DNA of 64,000 bases from Halichondria panicea (GCF_963675165.1 NC_087380.1:5154071-5218070); one strand, 5' to 3'; shown: positions 45,884 through 56,763, numbered from the stretch's first letter. Notes: generated by a model from the sequence alone, not told the origin. Made by a program: numbers and translations.

Positions 45884-46936
45884 AGGATGTTTTTATGTTT
45901 ATTATCATGTTCTGCGATGGAATGGTATCAACAATTTTACAGCATAGGAAATAAATTGATAATAATTTATTTTGGCTAATGCATGATACAAGATGAGTAC
46001 GTAAACTACTTTGATCAAATGAAACACAGGTGGGACTAGTACCATTAGCAAGATGCGTAGCAAAAGCTATGGCAAAAAGACCACAGTCCTTGACTCCTTT
46101 CTGTTTGTGAACAACAGTGTTCTTGAAACAAAGACTATTGTTTTTGAAAATATTGCTCAGATATCTTCAGAAACTTTATCGAGTGAAGAGAATATTGAAT
46201 CAAAAATGTTAATTTCACCTTTAGCACATCCTAACGTGCTGACAGTAATCCAGTGATTACCACGGCAGTGGAGAAATTGAAGATAGTTGCATATCCAATT
46301 ATCGTACACAGTACGTCCAACTGTTAAAGTCGATTCAAGGCCGGTAAGTGAAGGGAACTGTATCTTTAACAAATTCTGTGCTGTGTTAATATAATCGTCA
46401 TTTAATAGATCATTTCCAAGGATCTTCTGTTCTTCTGTTTGTCTTCCATATACAAAGTAATATTTTCGAGGTTTGCCCAAACATCACTGCATATATAGGG
46501 CTGGCCGTTTTGCAGGCATATCCACATCAATATTACCTGTTGCATCCTTCTTACTACTCTCAATAGTTACCTGTACCTCAGCAATGAGGGCTTTTACCTT
46601 ATTAATATTTTGACGCTGTCCAAAAAAAGTGAGCATACAGGGTATTTCGAGGCCCCCTTGGGGAAGATCTGTAGAATATCTTCTGCTTCCAGTAATTCTA
46701 CAAGTTATTGTTGAGCCACTTTTTCTTAGAAATAGAGAACAAAGAGCAGATAAACGTCTCGGTACATGCCCTACAACAACAGCAGTTCCACCAGTGCTAT
46801 TTCTCACAACTGCCACTGCGAAGGGATCATGGCTATTGCTGCTTTCTCTCTTGCACTCCAAAACTTCCCCTACTAACGCATTCCATGTACCATGGTAGCC
46901 TCCTCTTGTCATCGATGCTATGGAGAATGTATCCAT
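45884..46936 (-). pseudogene. HIRAN domain plus C48 (Ulp1-like) cysteine protease
   Basis: Residues 1-150 (46936-46484) form a HIRAN domain: GEVLECKRESSNSHDPFAVA, VGHVPRRLS, ITGSRRYS and LPQGGLEIPC. One in-frame TGA at 46484-46486 separates this from a continuing frame with LLNDDYINTAQ, NHWITVSTLG (catalytic His), INIFDSI (catalytic Asp) and, after a frame change near 46155, HKQKGVKDCGLFAIAFA (Gln and catalytic Cys). HIRAN domains bind DNA ends; C48 peptidases remove SUMO or related tags. Here they are an accessory gene of the transposon, convergent with its transposase. Only the stop and one shift break it. Confidence 0.82.
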
Positions 46937-47102
46937 GATATAGATATACTCGAACTCGACTCCGACTGCTGTCTACTGCATGTATCTCACGCGAGATAAG
47001 TGCCACACCCTCTTAATTTAACTTCCACGAAATTTACTACCCGTAAAATTTTCCAAATAAGACAAAATATTGAATTGTACGAAATTTTCTACCCATACGG
47101 TA

Positions 47103-48899
47103 TGCAAGTTTAAGCTTCTTAGCTTTTAGGCTCGCTTTTAACATCGAAATCTGCCACTATTAAAACTAATAACTTGTTGTGTGGAGGCTGTAAACGCAGT
47201 GCATATAATTATGGCATAATTATAGGTGAGTAGACTGTGCAGAGAACCATGCGCCTTCTATAGAGGCTCTTGGTCTGCTAACCAGTATATGCGCCTATAA
47301 TTAGTTGATGTGCGCTTATTATACAAACGTTTTACGCTTGTACTACGATTATCCATCTAAATTGGGTAATTTGAAGCGCATGCACACTATCACCATTGAC
47401 ATAGCAACTATAATAGAGAAAGTCAGGCCGGGAATGAGGCTAGATAAATGCAAGCACTGACAGACTACTATAACCTCCCACGCACCTTGGGTTAATACTC
47501 AATTTCTACACAGGCAAATAATATTGCATGCATTCAATGCATGATATCTAATTACTGTTATTACGAGTGTTGCAAGTGTGCGCTTGCTAATGCCTCTCGC
47601 CATGTTATGCTTTCGCTCAAAAAGTATTAGTGTTATAGTAGTTTCTTTTATATTAAAGTTAGCTTATCTATATAAAGTCACTGAGAAGAAAAGACTTATT
47701 TACATACATCTACTGTTGTTATTTATTGGCTTACCAGGACCTCAAGAAAGAAGAAAATTGATTCTTCCAAGATCTGTAGTTCAGTGTATATAATATCTAA
47801 GAAGAAAAGACCTGTGTACATGCATATTGTTATCTATATTGTTATATGGTAGTGTTTTGTGGCTTACTAGGCCCTCAAGACAAAGATGATTCTGCCAGGA
47901 GGATCTGGATCTGGATCTTTGATATTATTTTCTCACACATGGGGAATGAGCGCGCATGCGCATTACATCCACAGAAATAATTAAAGGGTGTGTCCAAAGA
48001 GATCAATTTCACAAATGGCTACTGCTAGCTAGCTGTTTTAATAGATATTTTCTGAGTATTGTAGCTAACAAAAAGCTAGCGCTTTAGTTTGTGCGGACAG
48101 ATGATGCTATGAAAGATTCTGAAGAGACTGCAACAGCCTTCAATGTGAGTCAAACTAGCCATAACAAAGCTTTAGTTTGCTAATCCACGAATCAAAATCC
48201 AAGAGAACGTGGCTAGAAGCCTACAGTATAGAAGCTGTTAGCTTTTGTCGCATTGCAACCGTTGAGCAGTTACAGCTGGAACACGCACACACACACACAC
48301 ACACACAGTCAGCTTTACCGTATCCCTCATGCGGCTATGCCTCGAGGCATAATAACCATGCATGTAGCCAACTTGAGCTATAACGATTTAATAGTGAACT
48401 TTCACAGTGACTAATCACCTTGTCTTAGTGGAATGTCTCCATGCTGTAACTGATCTCCAAATTGTGGGCTAGTCACTGATGCTGTGAAGTTAGAGTCCTC
48501 CTGCCTGCGGTGATGAGCTTGTTTGTCGTAAAATTGATCTACATGGCATGTGATTGTGGCATGTGATTGTCTAGTAACATGCACACATAAACTGAAGTAA
48601 ATGTAAAGAAAACATATAACTTTTGTGTATATACGTACGTACATGATCCTTATATACGTTATAACATGGGGACGAGGGATGTATGGTTACTGTATAATTA
48701 TTGCACTGAAGCCCGAGGGCTGAGTGCAATGTGTACCATGCATCCCGTAGTATTATACATCCCGAGGGCATAGGTAACACACAATAATAAAACTCAACAA
48801 AATGCCCTAACATAGCTCACTCTTTTCTATAGACAGTCATTGTGCCAGTATATCTGCAGCGTATAACAATGGCATGGACCAACGAATGGCTTGACACAA
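47103..48899 (+). repeat. Duplicated segment, copy I
   Basis: 47103-47240 is the complement of array module 1. 47350-47560 (ttgggtaatttgaagcgcat) and 48345-48895 (caccttgtcttagtgg, catgatccttata, gcccgagggctgag, caacgaatggcttgacac) recur at 53400-54130 and 55080-55960. Copy I has about 785 extra bp (47560-48345, with a CA microsatellite at 48282-48306) that the 55.4-kb copy lacks. No coding sequence recognised; the 71-codon ORF at 47578 is unsupported. Confidence 0.8.
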
Positions 48900-48903
48900 A
48901 AAT

Positions 48904-49038
48904 TGTATGTGTTCGTAAGCCTTATAGGTAATGGCCTTCAATGTTACTTATACAGTATTTCGATTATTCATAGTTTCGATTTGTTTTTTAACGTTAAGAA
49001 CTATCTCATGGTAAAAATGGCTGTACAGTAGTAGCTAC
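48904..49038 (+). repeat. 5' LTR of the BEL/Pao element
   Basis: Starts TGTATGTGTTCGTAAGCC and ends gtagctac. About 92% identical to the 3' LTR apart from two short indels, so the insertion is not very recent. Confidence 0.85.
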
Positions 49039-49077
49039 TTAATCTATTAGCATCCAAGAGAGAAATCACATAAACAT

Positions 49078-49096
49078 TGGTCCTTCGAACCGGATA
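49078..49096 (+). other. Primer binding site
   Basis: TGGTCCTTCGAACCGGATA begins with TGG as expected for pairing with a tRNA 3' CCA end. It lies 39 nt past the LTR end, more than usual, so the LTR limit or the local sequence may be altered. Confidence 0.6.
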
Positions 49097-49247
49097 CCCT
49101 ATTGAACTAATTTGCAACCTGTTTCTCAACTTGGAGAATTTATCGTCGCCTGTTAATAACGTTCTCTGGAAGTTGCCATATGGTGAAGCTATACGTTCGT
49201 CAATCATACTTGTATACTCATTGTATACTCATCGGAATTCCTAAACT

Positions 49248-50470
49248 ATGGCTGATCGAGGCTTTCACAAGAAGAGAAGAGCTGTAACACGTGGATCTAT
49301 AACGAAATTAGGTTCTAAGATCACTGAAGTGGATTCTAACGGTGAACATCCCGATAGTATACGTGTTGCACAGACTTTGGCTACCAAACTTAAGGTTCTC
49401 GATGCCGAGTTCAAGATTCACATGCTAGCAATCATTGACCTCACTGACAGAGAAGAAGCCTCAGCCCTGGAACAAGATGCCTTAGACGATCATGACGACA
49501 TCATTAGTGAACTAACTATTTGCATTCAACGACTCATCTCAACCTTGATGCCTTCACCAGCTCGTGATTTACAGAAATCATCAAATAGACGCCTGGCACG
49601 CATGCAAGAGAAGCTAGATGCTGTTGAAAAAACCATATGCCGTATGGATATCGATGATCCCGATGCCGAATGCATACTCGAGCAATATACCGAACAAATT
49701 TTGGATTTGAAGATCGAATTAAAAGACGTTCGAAACTCCCTACATCTAGTAGACTTGGACACTGAAGATCCTATCCTACATTCCCAATATGAAGTACAAT
49801 TTTCCGATGCTCACTGGCCATTAAGAAACAACAACGCTCCATCGCCGACGCTAATGTGGCCAGTATAGAACCCAAAGCACATGGAGCCAAACTCCCGAAA
49901 TTGGATGTGCCTACAGTATTTTTGGGATCAATTCCGTGTGGCCGTCCATGACCGAATGATGGTCTATCTAGAGAATGCCCTCAAGGACAATGCTGCTAAG
50001 CAAACCATCGATGGACTAACGGAGGAAGCGGTACAATGCTTACAAGCACGCTTTGACAGACCACGCCTAATCCATCAAACTCATGTTCGTCGAATAGTGG
50101 ATACACCCAACTTGAAGGATGGAAATGGTAAGGAATTACAAAATCTCCACGACTCCAGCACCTACGAGCTTTGAGAGCAATGGGGCATGAACCCTCTAAA
50201 CAATTTATTACCTCACTCCTGGAATTAAAACTCGATGCCGTTACAATGTTTGAGTGGCAACGTCACAGCCAAGATAACACTGATGTCCCTGATTGTAAGG
50301 AATTACTGGAATTCATTGACCTGCGTGCTCAAGCAGCAGAAGCCTCTAATGTAGACAGGAAGCTTAAAAGCAGTCACGCCATTCCCACATTCACGGCAAG
50401 CACCTGCACTAATGAAGAAAATTGCAAGGCATGCAAGAAGGAAAAACACCTAATCTCATGAAGAGAAGAT
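49248..50470 (+). pseudogene. BEL/Pao gag (DUF1759 type), broken
   Basis: Starts MADRGFHKKRRAVTRGS. The first 206 codons are open with coiled-coil character; the frame then slips near 49835, after which KLPKLDVPT, FRVAVHDR, KQTIDGL, CLQARFDRPRLIHQTHVRRI (DUF1759) and MGHEPSKQFITSLLELKLD follow in different frames. Small internal deletions around 49945 and 50020 have removed residues between conserved blocks. Gag would form the retroelement particle. It is clearly defective. Confidence 0.85.
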
Positions 50471-51540
50471 TGCATTGCTGAAATCAAATAATACGTTCTG
50501 GACACTATGTGAAAGACTGCAAATCGTTACATCGTTGTAAGCAATGTCAAAGACGTCATCACTCTCTATTGCACATTGACGGTAAAGACGTCGAGACACC
50601 TGTTAATCACGCAGCTGTTCTAATTCAATCTGACTTGTTACTGATGACTTGCCAAGTTTTGGTCGAATCCCCACAAGGAAAAACAAGGAAAAACAAGCTC
50701 TTTTGGACTCTGGATCATGCGTATCAGAGAGCAATTTGTGGAATAGCTGGTCTTTCATCGAGCAGCCACAATCAGTCAATTGCCAACTTCAAGGTTACAC
50801 CCGTTCACTCTCCCTCAAGGAAATTCAACGTGAATGCGATAGTCGTACCTCGAGTTACGTGTGATCTACCTGAAATATCACTCAGTCGCAAATGGGAGCA
50901 CCTTGATGGCCTCCAACTGGCAGACCCTGAGTTTGGCAAGCCCGGAAACATAGAAGTCCTACTTGGAGTGGAAATCTTTGTAGACGTTATACGTCAAGGC
51001 CGGCGAAAGGACTCACGAGACAGAGTTTGGATGGGTATTAGCCGGTAACATCGGTTCTGTAAGCTCAAATGCCATTGTATCACACCATACAACCGTCTTA
51101 ACGGGAGATGACCTTCTACGTCAATTCTGGGAGATTGAAGAAAAAGCTGTAGCAAATAGCAATCTTACGCCAGAAGAACGATCAGTGATGAAGCATTTTC
51201 ATACCTACCACACTAAAGACTCTGAAGGAAGATTCATGGTGCCTCTTCCTAAACGACCCAATGCCAAAGAGCTGGGAGAGTCGAGATCTCAAGCTGTAAA
51301 AAGATTTATCTCCTTTGAGAAGTCAATGCACACCAAAGGTCAATTCAGTGAAGTTGAAGGCGTCATGGACGAGTACTTTGCAAGCAAACATGCCGAACGT
51401 GTACCACAAATAGACTTGGAAAAACCTCCCAGTCAAGCGTTCTATCTACCCATACACGTGGTCCGTAAGTACAACAACAAAGTTACGTGCTGTCTATCGT
51501 CATCCGATGATACTATACCTCTAACCATCCCCTGGTAAAA
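50471..51540 (+). pseudogene. BEL/Pao zinc knuckle, protease and start of pol
   Basis: A zinc knuckle piece VKDCKSLHRCKQCQRRHHSL (50500-50570) is followed by a retropepsin with ALLDSGSCVSE (50693-50725, second frame) and the flanking LKVTPVHSPS-like and VVPRVTCDLP blocks, then LADPEFGKPGNIEVLLGVEI. A linker region (51185-51480: RFMVPLPKRPNAKELGESRS, FYLPIHVVRK) leads to the very start of RT (TTTKLRAVY). There the sequence jumps straight to the integrase zinc region at about 51515. The whole RT-RNase H core is deleted. Confidence 0.85.
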
Positions 51541-52431
51541 CTCCTCATACGCTCAGATCACAACCGACTACTTTATGGTGGTCATCTACTAATATCTGGA
51601 TCTCTTTCTTGTCGATACCACATTGTTGGTGGGCACAAGACGATCCGATCAATCACACGTAGCTGCATTATCTGTAGGAGAAGATCAGCCAAACCACGTC
51701 CCCAGATGATGGGACAACTCCCCAAAAAACGTGTAACCCCTGATGCTGTTTTCAACAATGTGGGTCTTGACTATGTCGGACCAGTTTACTTGAAACGAGG
51801 TTCCATTCGCAAACCGGTCATTCTAAAGGCATACATCTGTATATTTGTGTTGTAAAGGCCGTGCACATCGAAGCAGTGTCAGATCTGACTTCAGTTTATC
51901 ACTCAACGTGGTAAACCTGCATTGTTATGGAGTGACCACGGTTCGTCGGAGCAAAACGCATTCTCAAGGAATTGTATGAATTCATGCAACGAAAAAACAC
52001 CAACGATATCATATCGAACTACTGCAGTGCCCAAGAAATTACATGGGATTTCATTCCCGAGCATGCCCCACATTTTGGAGGGCTATGGAAACCCGCGGTG
52101 AAGAGCCTCAAAACCCATCTTCATCGAATTGTCAGAAACTCTAAGTTAAACTTTGAAGAGCTTACAACTGTTTTCTCTCAAATAGAGGCCTGCATGAACA
52201 GTTCAGGAAGTACTCTAAATGGCGTCTGTCAAGAATCTACAAGTTGGAGATATTGTCGTGTTGAGAGAAGAGAGAAGACAACGTTATGCCTTCCCAATGG
52301 CCTATGGCTCGAATCATTGAAACCCATGAAGGTCTAGTTAGGGTTGTGAAGCTACGAACCACGAACGGCATTTACACGAGACCAGTGACTAAAACGGCCT
52401 TGCTCCTACCTTGCGAAACGTGTACTAACTG
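51515..52431 (+). pseudogene. BEL/Pao integrase, catalytic Glu replaced
   Basis: Begins with an H2C2 zinc-binding region (LIRSDHNRLLYGGHLL, HKTIRSITRSCIICRR), then NNVGLDYVGPVYLKRG (first Asp) and LLWSDHG (second Asp). The third acidic position, normally GGLWE, reads PHFGGLWK. Next come the conserved FEEL..QIEACMNSSGS and a C-terminal RTTNGIYTRPVTKTALLLP, ending at the stop at 52429-52431. Frame changes and stops near 51853, 52230 and 52320. Dead by sequence. Confidence 0.85.
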
Positions 52432-52473
52432 ATTGGATGGATGTTTAAACTGTTGTTACTTAATTTGTATGTC

Positions 52474-52612
52474 TTGGCCGGCGGCATGTATGTGTTTGTA
52501 AGCCTTATAGGTAATGGCCTTAAATGTTACTTATACAGTATTTCGATTGTTCATAGTTTCGATTTGAACGTTAAGAACTATCTCATGGTGAAAATGGCTG
52601 CACAGTAGCTAC
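52474..52612 (+). repeat. Polypurine-like tract and 3' LTR
   Basis: ttggccggcggca (52474-52486) lies directly before the 3' LTR (52487-52612, TGTATGTGTTTGTAAGCC). A tract of this form is common before BEL/Pao 3' LTRs. Confidence 0.75.
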
Positions 52613-53399
52613 AAATGTTAGGACCAGTTCCAACACACTACTCCAGGCTATCTATGATCTTAGTAGCTATCTTTTAGAGCCCGTAAGTCCAGCTCAATTT
52701 CAAACTATTCAACAGCATAATAATGCCTAACATATTTTCAATGTACACATATTCTAGCAGCTATTTTGGAATGATGATGTCATATGATGTAACAGGTGGT
52801 GGTCCAATGGAAGCGCCAATAGTTGAACTTTCAGTACCTGCATTCAAATTGATCTAATCACATTTAGTTTAGAAAATATTCAAAAACGTAAAAAATCAAA
52901 AGTTCTACTCTCTTTGGTTGTTGCACTGTATACTCTCGTGGCCACCCACGCGCGCACCTCAGGTAAAAATGACTTTAAAACTAGCAAGTAAATGTGAGCA
53001 GATTTTGCTGCGCAAAAGTCTTTGTAAATCCAAGAAAACGTGCCTAGAAGCCTATATATTTACTCCGAGGCGCGCGTGGGCAGTAACGGGTATAATAGTC
53101 TGTTGGTTTGTGTGAGTCTGCTTACCTGGATGTCATCACACTGCGTTTACAGCCTTCACACAACAAGTTATTAGTTTTAATAGTGGCAGGTTTTGGTGTT
53201 AACGCTTCGTTGTCGAATAAAAGCGATAAGAAGCTTAAACTTGTACGTTGGCAGCTAGCTAACTACATGCGGTCTTTATTCGAGGTACCCTACGTATTTA
53301 CAGCTGATTGCATGGGTATAGTGCGTCTGCGCTTATTCATAGTCCAGAATTAGGGGAATCCGGGTTCCCTGCCCTCGGTTAAAAGGACTTACTATGACT
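52613..53399. repeat. Repeat mosaic after the BEL element
   Basis: 52617-52640 continues the interrupted host repeat (ggaccagttccaacacacta). 52740-52930 is the inverted partner of 1732-1965. 53050-53345 starts ccgaggcgcgcgtgggcag and then follows array module 1 (gcgtttacagccttcacaca). No coding sequence recognised. Confidence 0.65.
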
Positions 53400-54136
53400 A
53401 TGATATCTAATTACTGCGTGAAGTATTATATTATCACCTTGTCCTAGTGGAAGGTTTCCAAGCTGTGACTGATCTCCAAGTGGTGGGCTAGTCATTGGTG
53501 CTGTGAAGCTAGAGTCCTCCTGCCTGTAGCAATGATCTTTTTCCTCGTAAAATTGATCTACATGGCATGTGATTGTCTAGTAAGATGATTTAAATTCACA
53601 CATAAACTGAAGTAAATGAGCATATACGTACGTACATGATCCTTATACTGTGTTTTGCAAGTTGCTTGTCATTGTGCACCAGTAAATGGGCGTTGTCTGT
53701 AGTACTACTGAGTCTGTAGTAAAGTGAATGTGTCTATTCAGCAAACAAAATTTAATTTACTAACTTAGTTAGCTAAGCTGTTAGTGTATATGCACATGCA
53801 GTACTCTGTTGACTTGCTATACCTCTGTTGATTTGAGCCAGTATGGGAGTGGTTTTAGTTATAGAAGTGCACTAAAAGAGCAGGTAGAGATTAGAGGACA
53901 TAAAGAAAGTTATGAGTCAGCACATTCCTGATTAAATCTAGTAACCACAGTAGTACTATAGACAACGCCCATTTACTGTACACAATGACAAGCAACTTGC
54001 AAAACACGCATCCCTCGTGCCCATGTTATAACATGGGATGTATGGTTACTGTATAATTATTGCACCGAAGCCCGAGGGCTGAGTGCAATATGTGCCATGC
54101 ATCTCGTAGTATATATCTCTCGAGGGCATAGCAACA
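53400..54136 (+). repeat. Duplicated segment, copy II
   Basis: Matches 48395-48780 in copy I from caccttgtcctagtgg to the gcccgagggctgagtgcaat hairpin, interrupted by the MITE at 53649-54008. Flanks diverge. Confidence 0.8.
53649..54008. mobile_element. 360-bp MITE with about 60-bp TIRs
   Basis: Ends TGTGTTTTGCAAGTTGCTTG and complement extending through aatgggcgttgtctgtagta. Its absence from copies I and III of the segment shows it is an insertion. No clear target duplication. Confidence 0.85.
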
Positions 54137-54138
54137 TA

Positions 54139-54681
54139 CAGTAGCGATAAAGTACCTGTTCTGTTTACGTAGTACGTCCATAGTACGTTTCCGTTATAAC
54201 ACCATATTAAAAGCGTTGTAATTTACCACAGCACGTTGCAAGTACTTTTGCAGAAAAGGATTAGAAAACAAACAAAGAGACAATCCTAGTCATCTCGAGT
54301 ATCGTAGCTTAGACTAGTTACTTAGCTATGCTATGGCTATCTAGCTCTAAATCTACAACAAAGACATAAAACGCACCATTCACAGGTTCTTCAACTTTCT
54401 CATCAAAAAGGATAGAGTCCTAGCTATCTCTGTTCTACTTTCAGAAAACACTAGCTAGCTAGCTAACAGCTAATTGCTGCAAAAGTTCACAATAGCTAGC
54501 TGCCTGCAGAGCTGCATGGGTATGGGTGCAGGAAAAGTTAAACAACAGTTGAATTAGAAAAAACACACACAACGGTATGTAGCGTATCTTGAGGGTACTT
54601 TTAGCGTTTATTTTACAACGTACCAGCGTATTACGGACGTACTACGTAAACAGAACTGGTACTTTATATTGGCTGCTACTG
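54139..54681. mobile_element. 543-bp TA-target MITE, CAGTAGC ends, copy 2
   Basis: Flanked by TA; ends match 37407-37915 with shared gttctgtttacgtagtac, aaaagcgttg and gcgtattacggacgtactac blocks. Confidence 0.85.
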
Positions 54682-54683
54682 TA

Positions 54684-55430
54684 GTAAACGTGTTTCTGGT
54701 CAGAAACTTATCAAAATAGCATGAGGGCAGGAGGTTCTCATTTCTCATTATCGATGACGTCATAAATTACACATTTTCTGTTGCTAAAAATCATTTGTTT
54801 TGAACTGTGGATGGACTTCCAAGGAAGAAGAGTTTCTTGGATAGTGTTGCAGTATACTCATATAGTTAATCAAGCTAGCTAGCTATGCCGGAATTAATAT
54901 TTTTGAGATATACAAAATCAGCAGATTGCTAATTGCTTTCTTTCTGGGTGGAGTTTGCTGATGACGTCACTAAATAATGGCTGACATCAGCAGTAATGGT
55001 CATTTTTTAAGCGGGCACTAAATGAGTACGCGTGAGTTGACCAGAAACACGTTTGCAACTAACATAGGCCTATACTGTCTTAGTAACAAGAATGCCTTAA
55101 CATACATGTAGCTCACTCTTTATTACAGCCATTGTGCCGTATAACATTAGCATGGACGAACGAATGGCTTGATACAAAAATGTTTGGACCAGTTCTAATG
55201 CACTACTGCAAAACAGCCCCACCCCACTGCTGCAAAAAACAGTTTCACTCCACCATTGCTGCTCCCCACCTCGCCAAAGAATTAAGCTCCTCTCTACACT
55301 GCTGCAAACAGTTCGATTCCCCAGCAAAAAGAGCCGCTTCTAGCTGCTTAGTGACGCCATCAATGGTGAAGCAGAATTGAAGGACTTATCTAAGCCACGC
55401 ATCATCATGAGGTAGTCTTAGGAACACAGA
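54684..55430. other. No gene recognised; empty BEL site
   Basis: gtttctggtcagaaact and agttgaccagaaacacgttt (54690 and 55036) form an inverted pair that may bound another fold-back element. 55085-55210 matches 48790-48903 plus 52617-52640, so it is the allele of that repeat without the BEL insertion. Confidence 0.55.
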
Positions 55431-55960
55431 TTACCCATCTACATTGGGTAATTTGAAGCGCATGCACACTATCACCATTGACATAGCAACTATAATAGGG
55501 CCGGGAATGAGGCTAGATAAATGCAAGCACTGACAGACTACTGTAACCTCCCACGCACCTCGGGTTAATACTCAATTTCTATACAGGCAAATAATATCGC
55601 ATGCATTCAATGCATGATATCTAATTACTGTTATTATAACCATGCATGTAGCCAAATTGAGCTATAACGATTTAATAGTGAACTTTCACAGTGACTAATC
55701 ACCTTGTCTTAGTTGAAAGTCTCCATGCTGTAACTGATCTCCAAATTGTGGTGCTGTGAAGTTAGAGTCCTCCTGCCTGCAGCAATGAGCTTGTTTGCCG
55801 TAAAATTGATCTACATGGAATGTGATTGTCTAGTAACATGATTTAAATTCACACATAAACTAAAGTAAATGTAAAGACATAATTTTTGTGTATACGTACA
55901 TATACATGATCCTTAGTAATAACGTATGTTATAGTTATAACATGGGCACGAGGCCAGAGG
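55431..55960 (+). repeat. Duplicated segment, copy III
   Basis: Matches 47350-47560 joined to 48345-48640, lacking the about 785-bp stretch present in copy I. Confidence 0.85.
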
Positions 55961-55964
55961 AGGT

Positions 55965-56325
55965 ACAACAGGCGCGGTACAGCTCAGGCAATTAGCCTTT
56001 GATTTTTGATTTTTGATTTTATAATAATTCAGCATATATATAGCATAGGATATACACAATTAGCTAGTAGCTAGATGTAAAGTGCATCCTAAAGAATGTG
56101 TACAGAAATATTTAAACACACTGACAGTAACAATATCTTCTATATTGTGCGTACTAACAAGTTTATTCCATAAAGTTACAGCATGTGGGAAGAATGAGTA
56201 TTGGTACTTTGATGTTCGAAATCTAATTGAACAATAATTATCCGCCCACGTCGTATGTTCTTGCTGAGAGTTAATCAAAGGCTAATTACTTGAGCTGCAC
56301 CGCGCTTGTCAGACCTCGTGGCAGA
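55965..56325. mobile_element. Fold-back element containing a LINE 3' end
   Basis: Arms gcgcggtacagctcaggcaa/ttagcctttgat (55973-56004) and atcaaaggctaattacttga/gctgcaccgcgc (56273-56304) enclose the LINE fragment. A gccagaggaggta word lies just outside on the left and a related one (gcagaggaggtat) on the right. Confidence 0.65.
56060..56278 (-). pseudogene. LINE C-terminal fragment
   Basis: Reads RFRTSKYQYSFFPHAVTLWN then KLV..NIEDIVTVSVFK, the usual C-terminal motif after LINE reverse transcriptases. The 3' side carries a (TTTTTGA)3-like tail at 55996-56020, as expected for a minus-strand LINE. Only the last about 70 codons remain. Confidence 0.7.
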
Positions 56326-56763
56326 GGAGGTATGACACGGTCACATGACCAGCCAAGCTTATGCTGATGTGAAATAGCTTTTCAACCAATTTCAACCACC
56401 ACTTAGTTTTAGTGTAAGTATTCTGTGCCTGCATTCAGGATAGGATCACTGACAACATCTGAGCCTTAGTTCTTACAACACAGGGTTCTGCCCAGGAATT
56501 TTGAGAGGTGGTTAAAAATGATGGGGGCTTGACCTTTGAGATTGTGAGATCTTCAACTTCACTATTACCATATTGAAGAAATGAAGATATATCCTTCTCA
56601 GAAGGTGAACATGCCACTCTTGCGGGATTAAATATGTCAAACGCTGCTATAACAGACTTATCGTCAAATCTAGTTTCTATCTTGACAAAGCAATTAATAT
56701 AAGGTCTTCGGATTGAGTTTTCGAAATATTCCTTTCCTTGATTTCCACGCTCAGTTAGCTGAA

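Larger units (their letters stand above)
44386..47100 (+). mobile_element. Pogo/Tigger-like transposon, 2.7 kb
   Basis: Inverted ends CCGTAYGGGTAGAAAATTTC flanked by TA (44384-44385, 47101-47102). It carries two convergent genes: a DDD transposase on the plus strand and a HIRAN plus C48-protease gene on the minus strand. Subterminal regions are rich in tttcgtgg/ccacgaaa words, as in the small CCGTATAGC MITEs. The copy is defective in both genes. Confidence 0.9.
48904..52612 (+). mobile_element. BEL/Pao LTR retrotransposon, internally deleted
   Basis: LTRs of 126-135 bp (48904-49038, 52487-52612) flank gag-pol remnants. The target duplication is AAAT (48900-48903, 52613-52616). The same locus without the insert is present at 55180 (acaaaaatgtttggaccag), confirming both ends. 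Length is 3.7 kb; reverse transcriptase and RNase H are missing. Confidence 0.92.

Noticed and set aside
48282-48306. CA microsatellite as a regulatory element
   Set aside because: Simple repeat inside a duplicated non-coding segment; nothing else supports a function.
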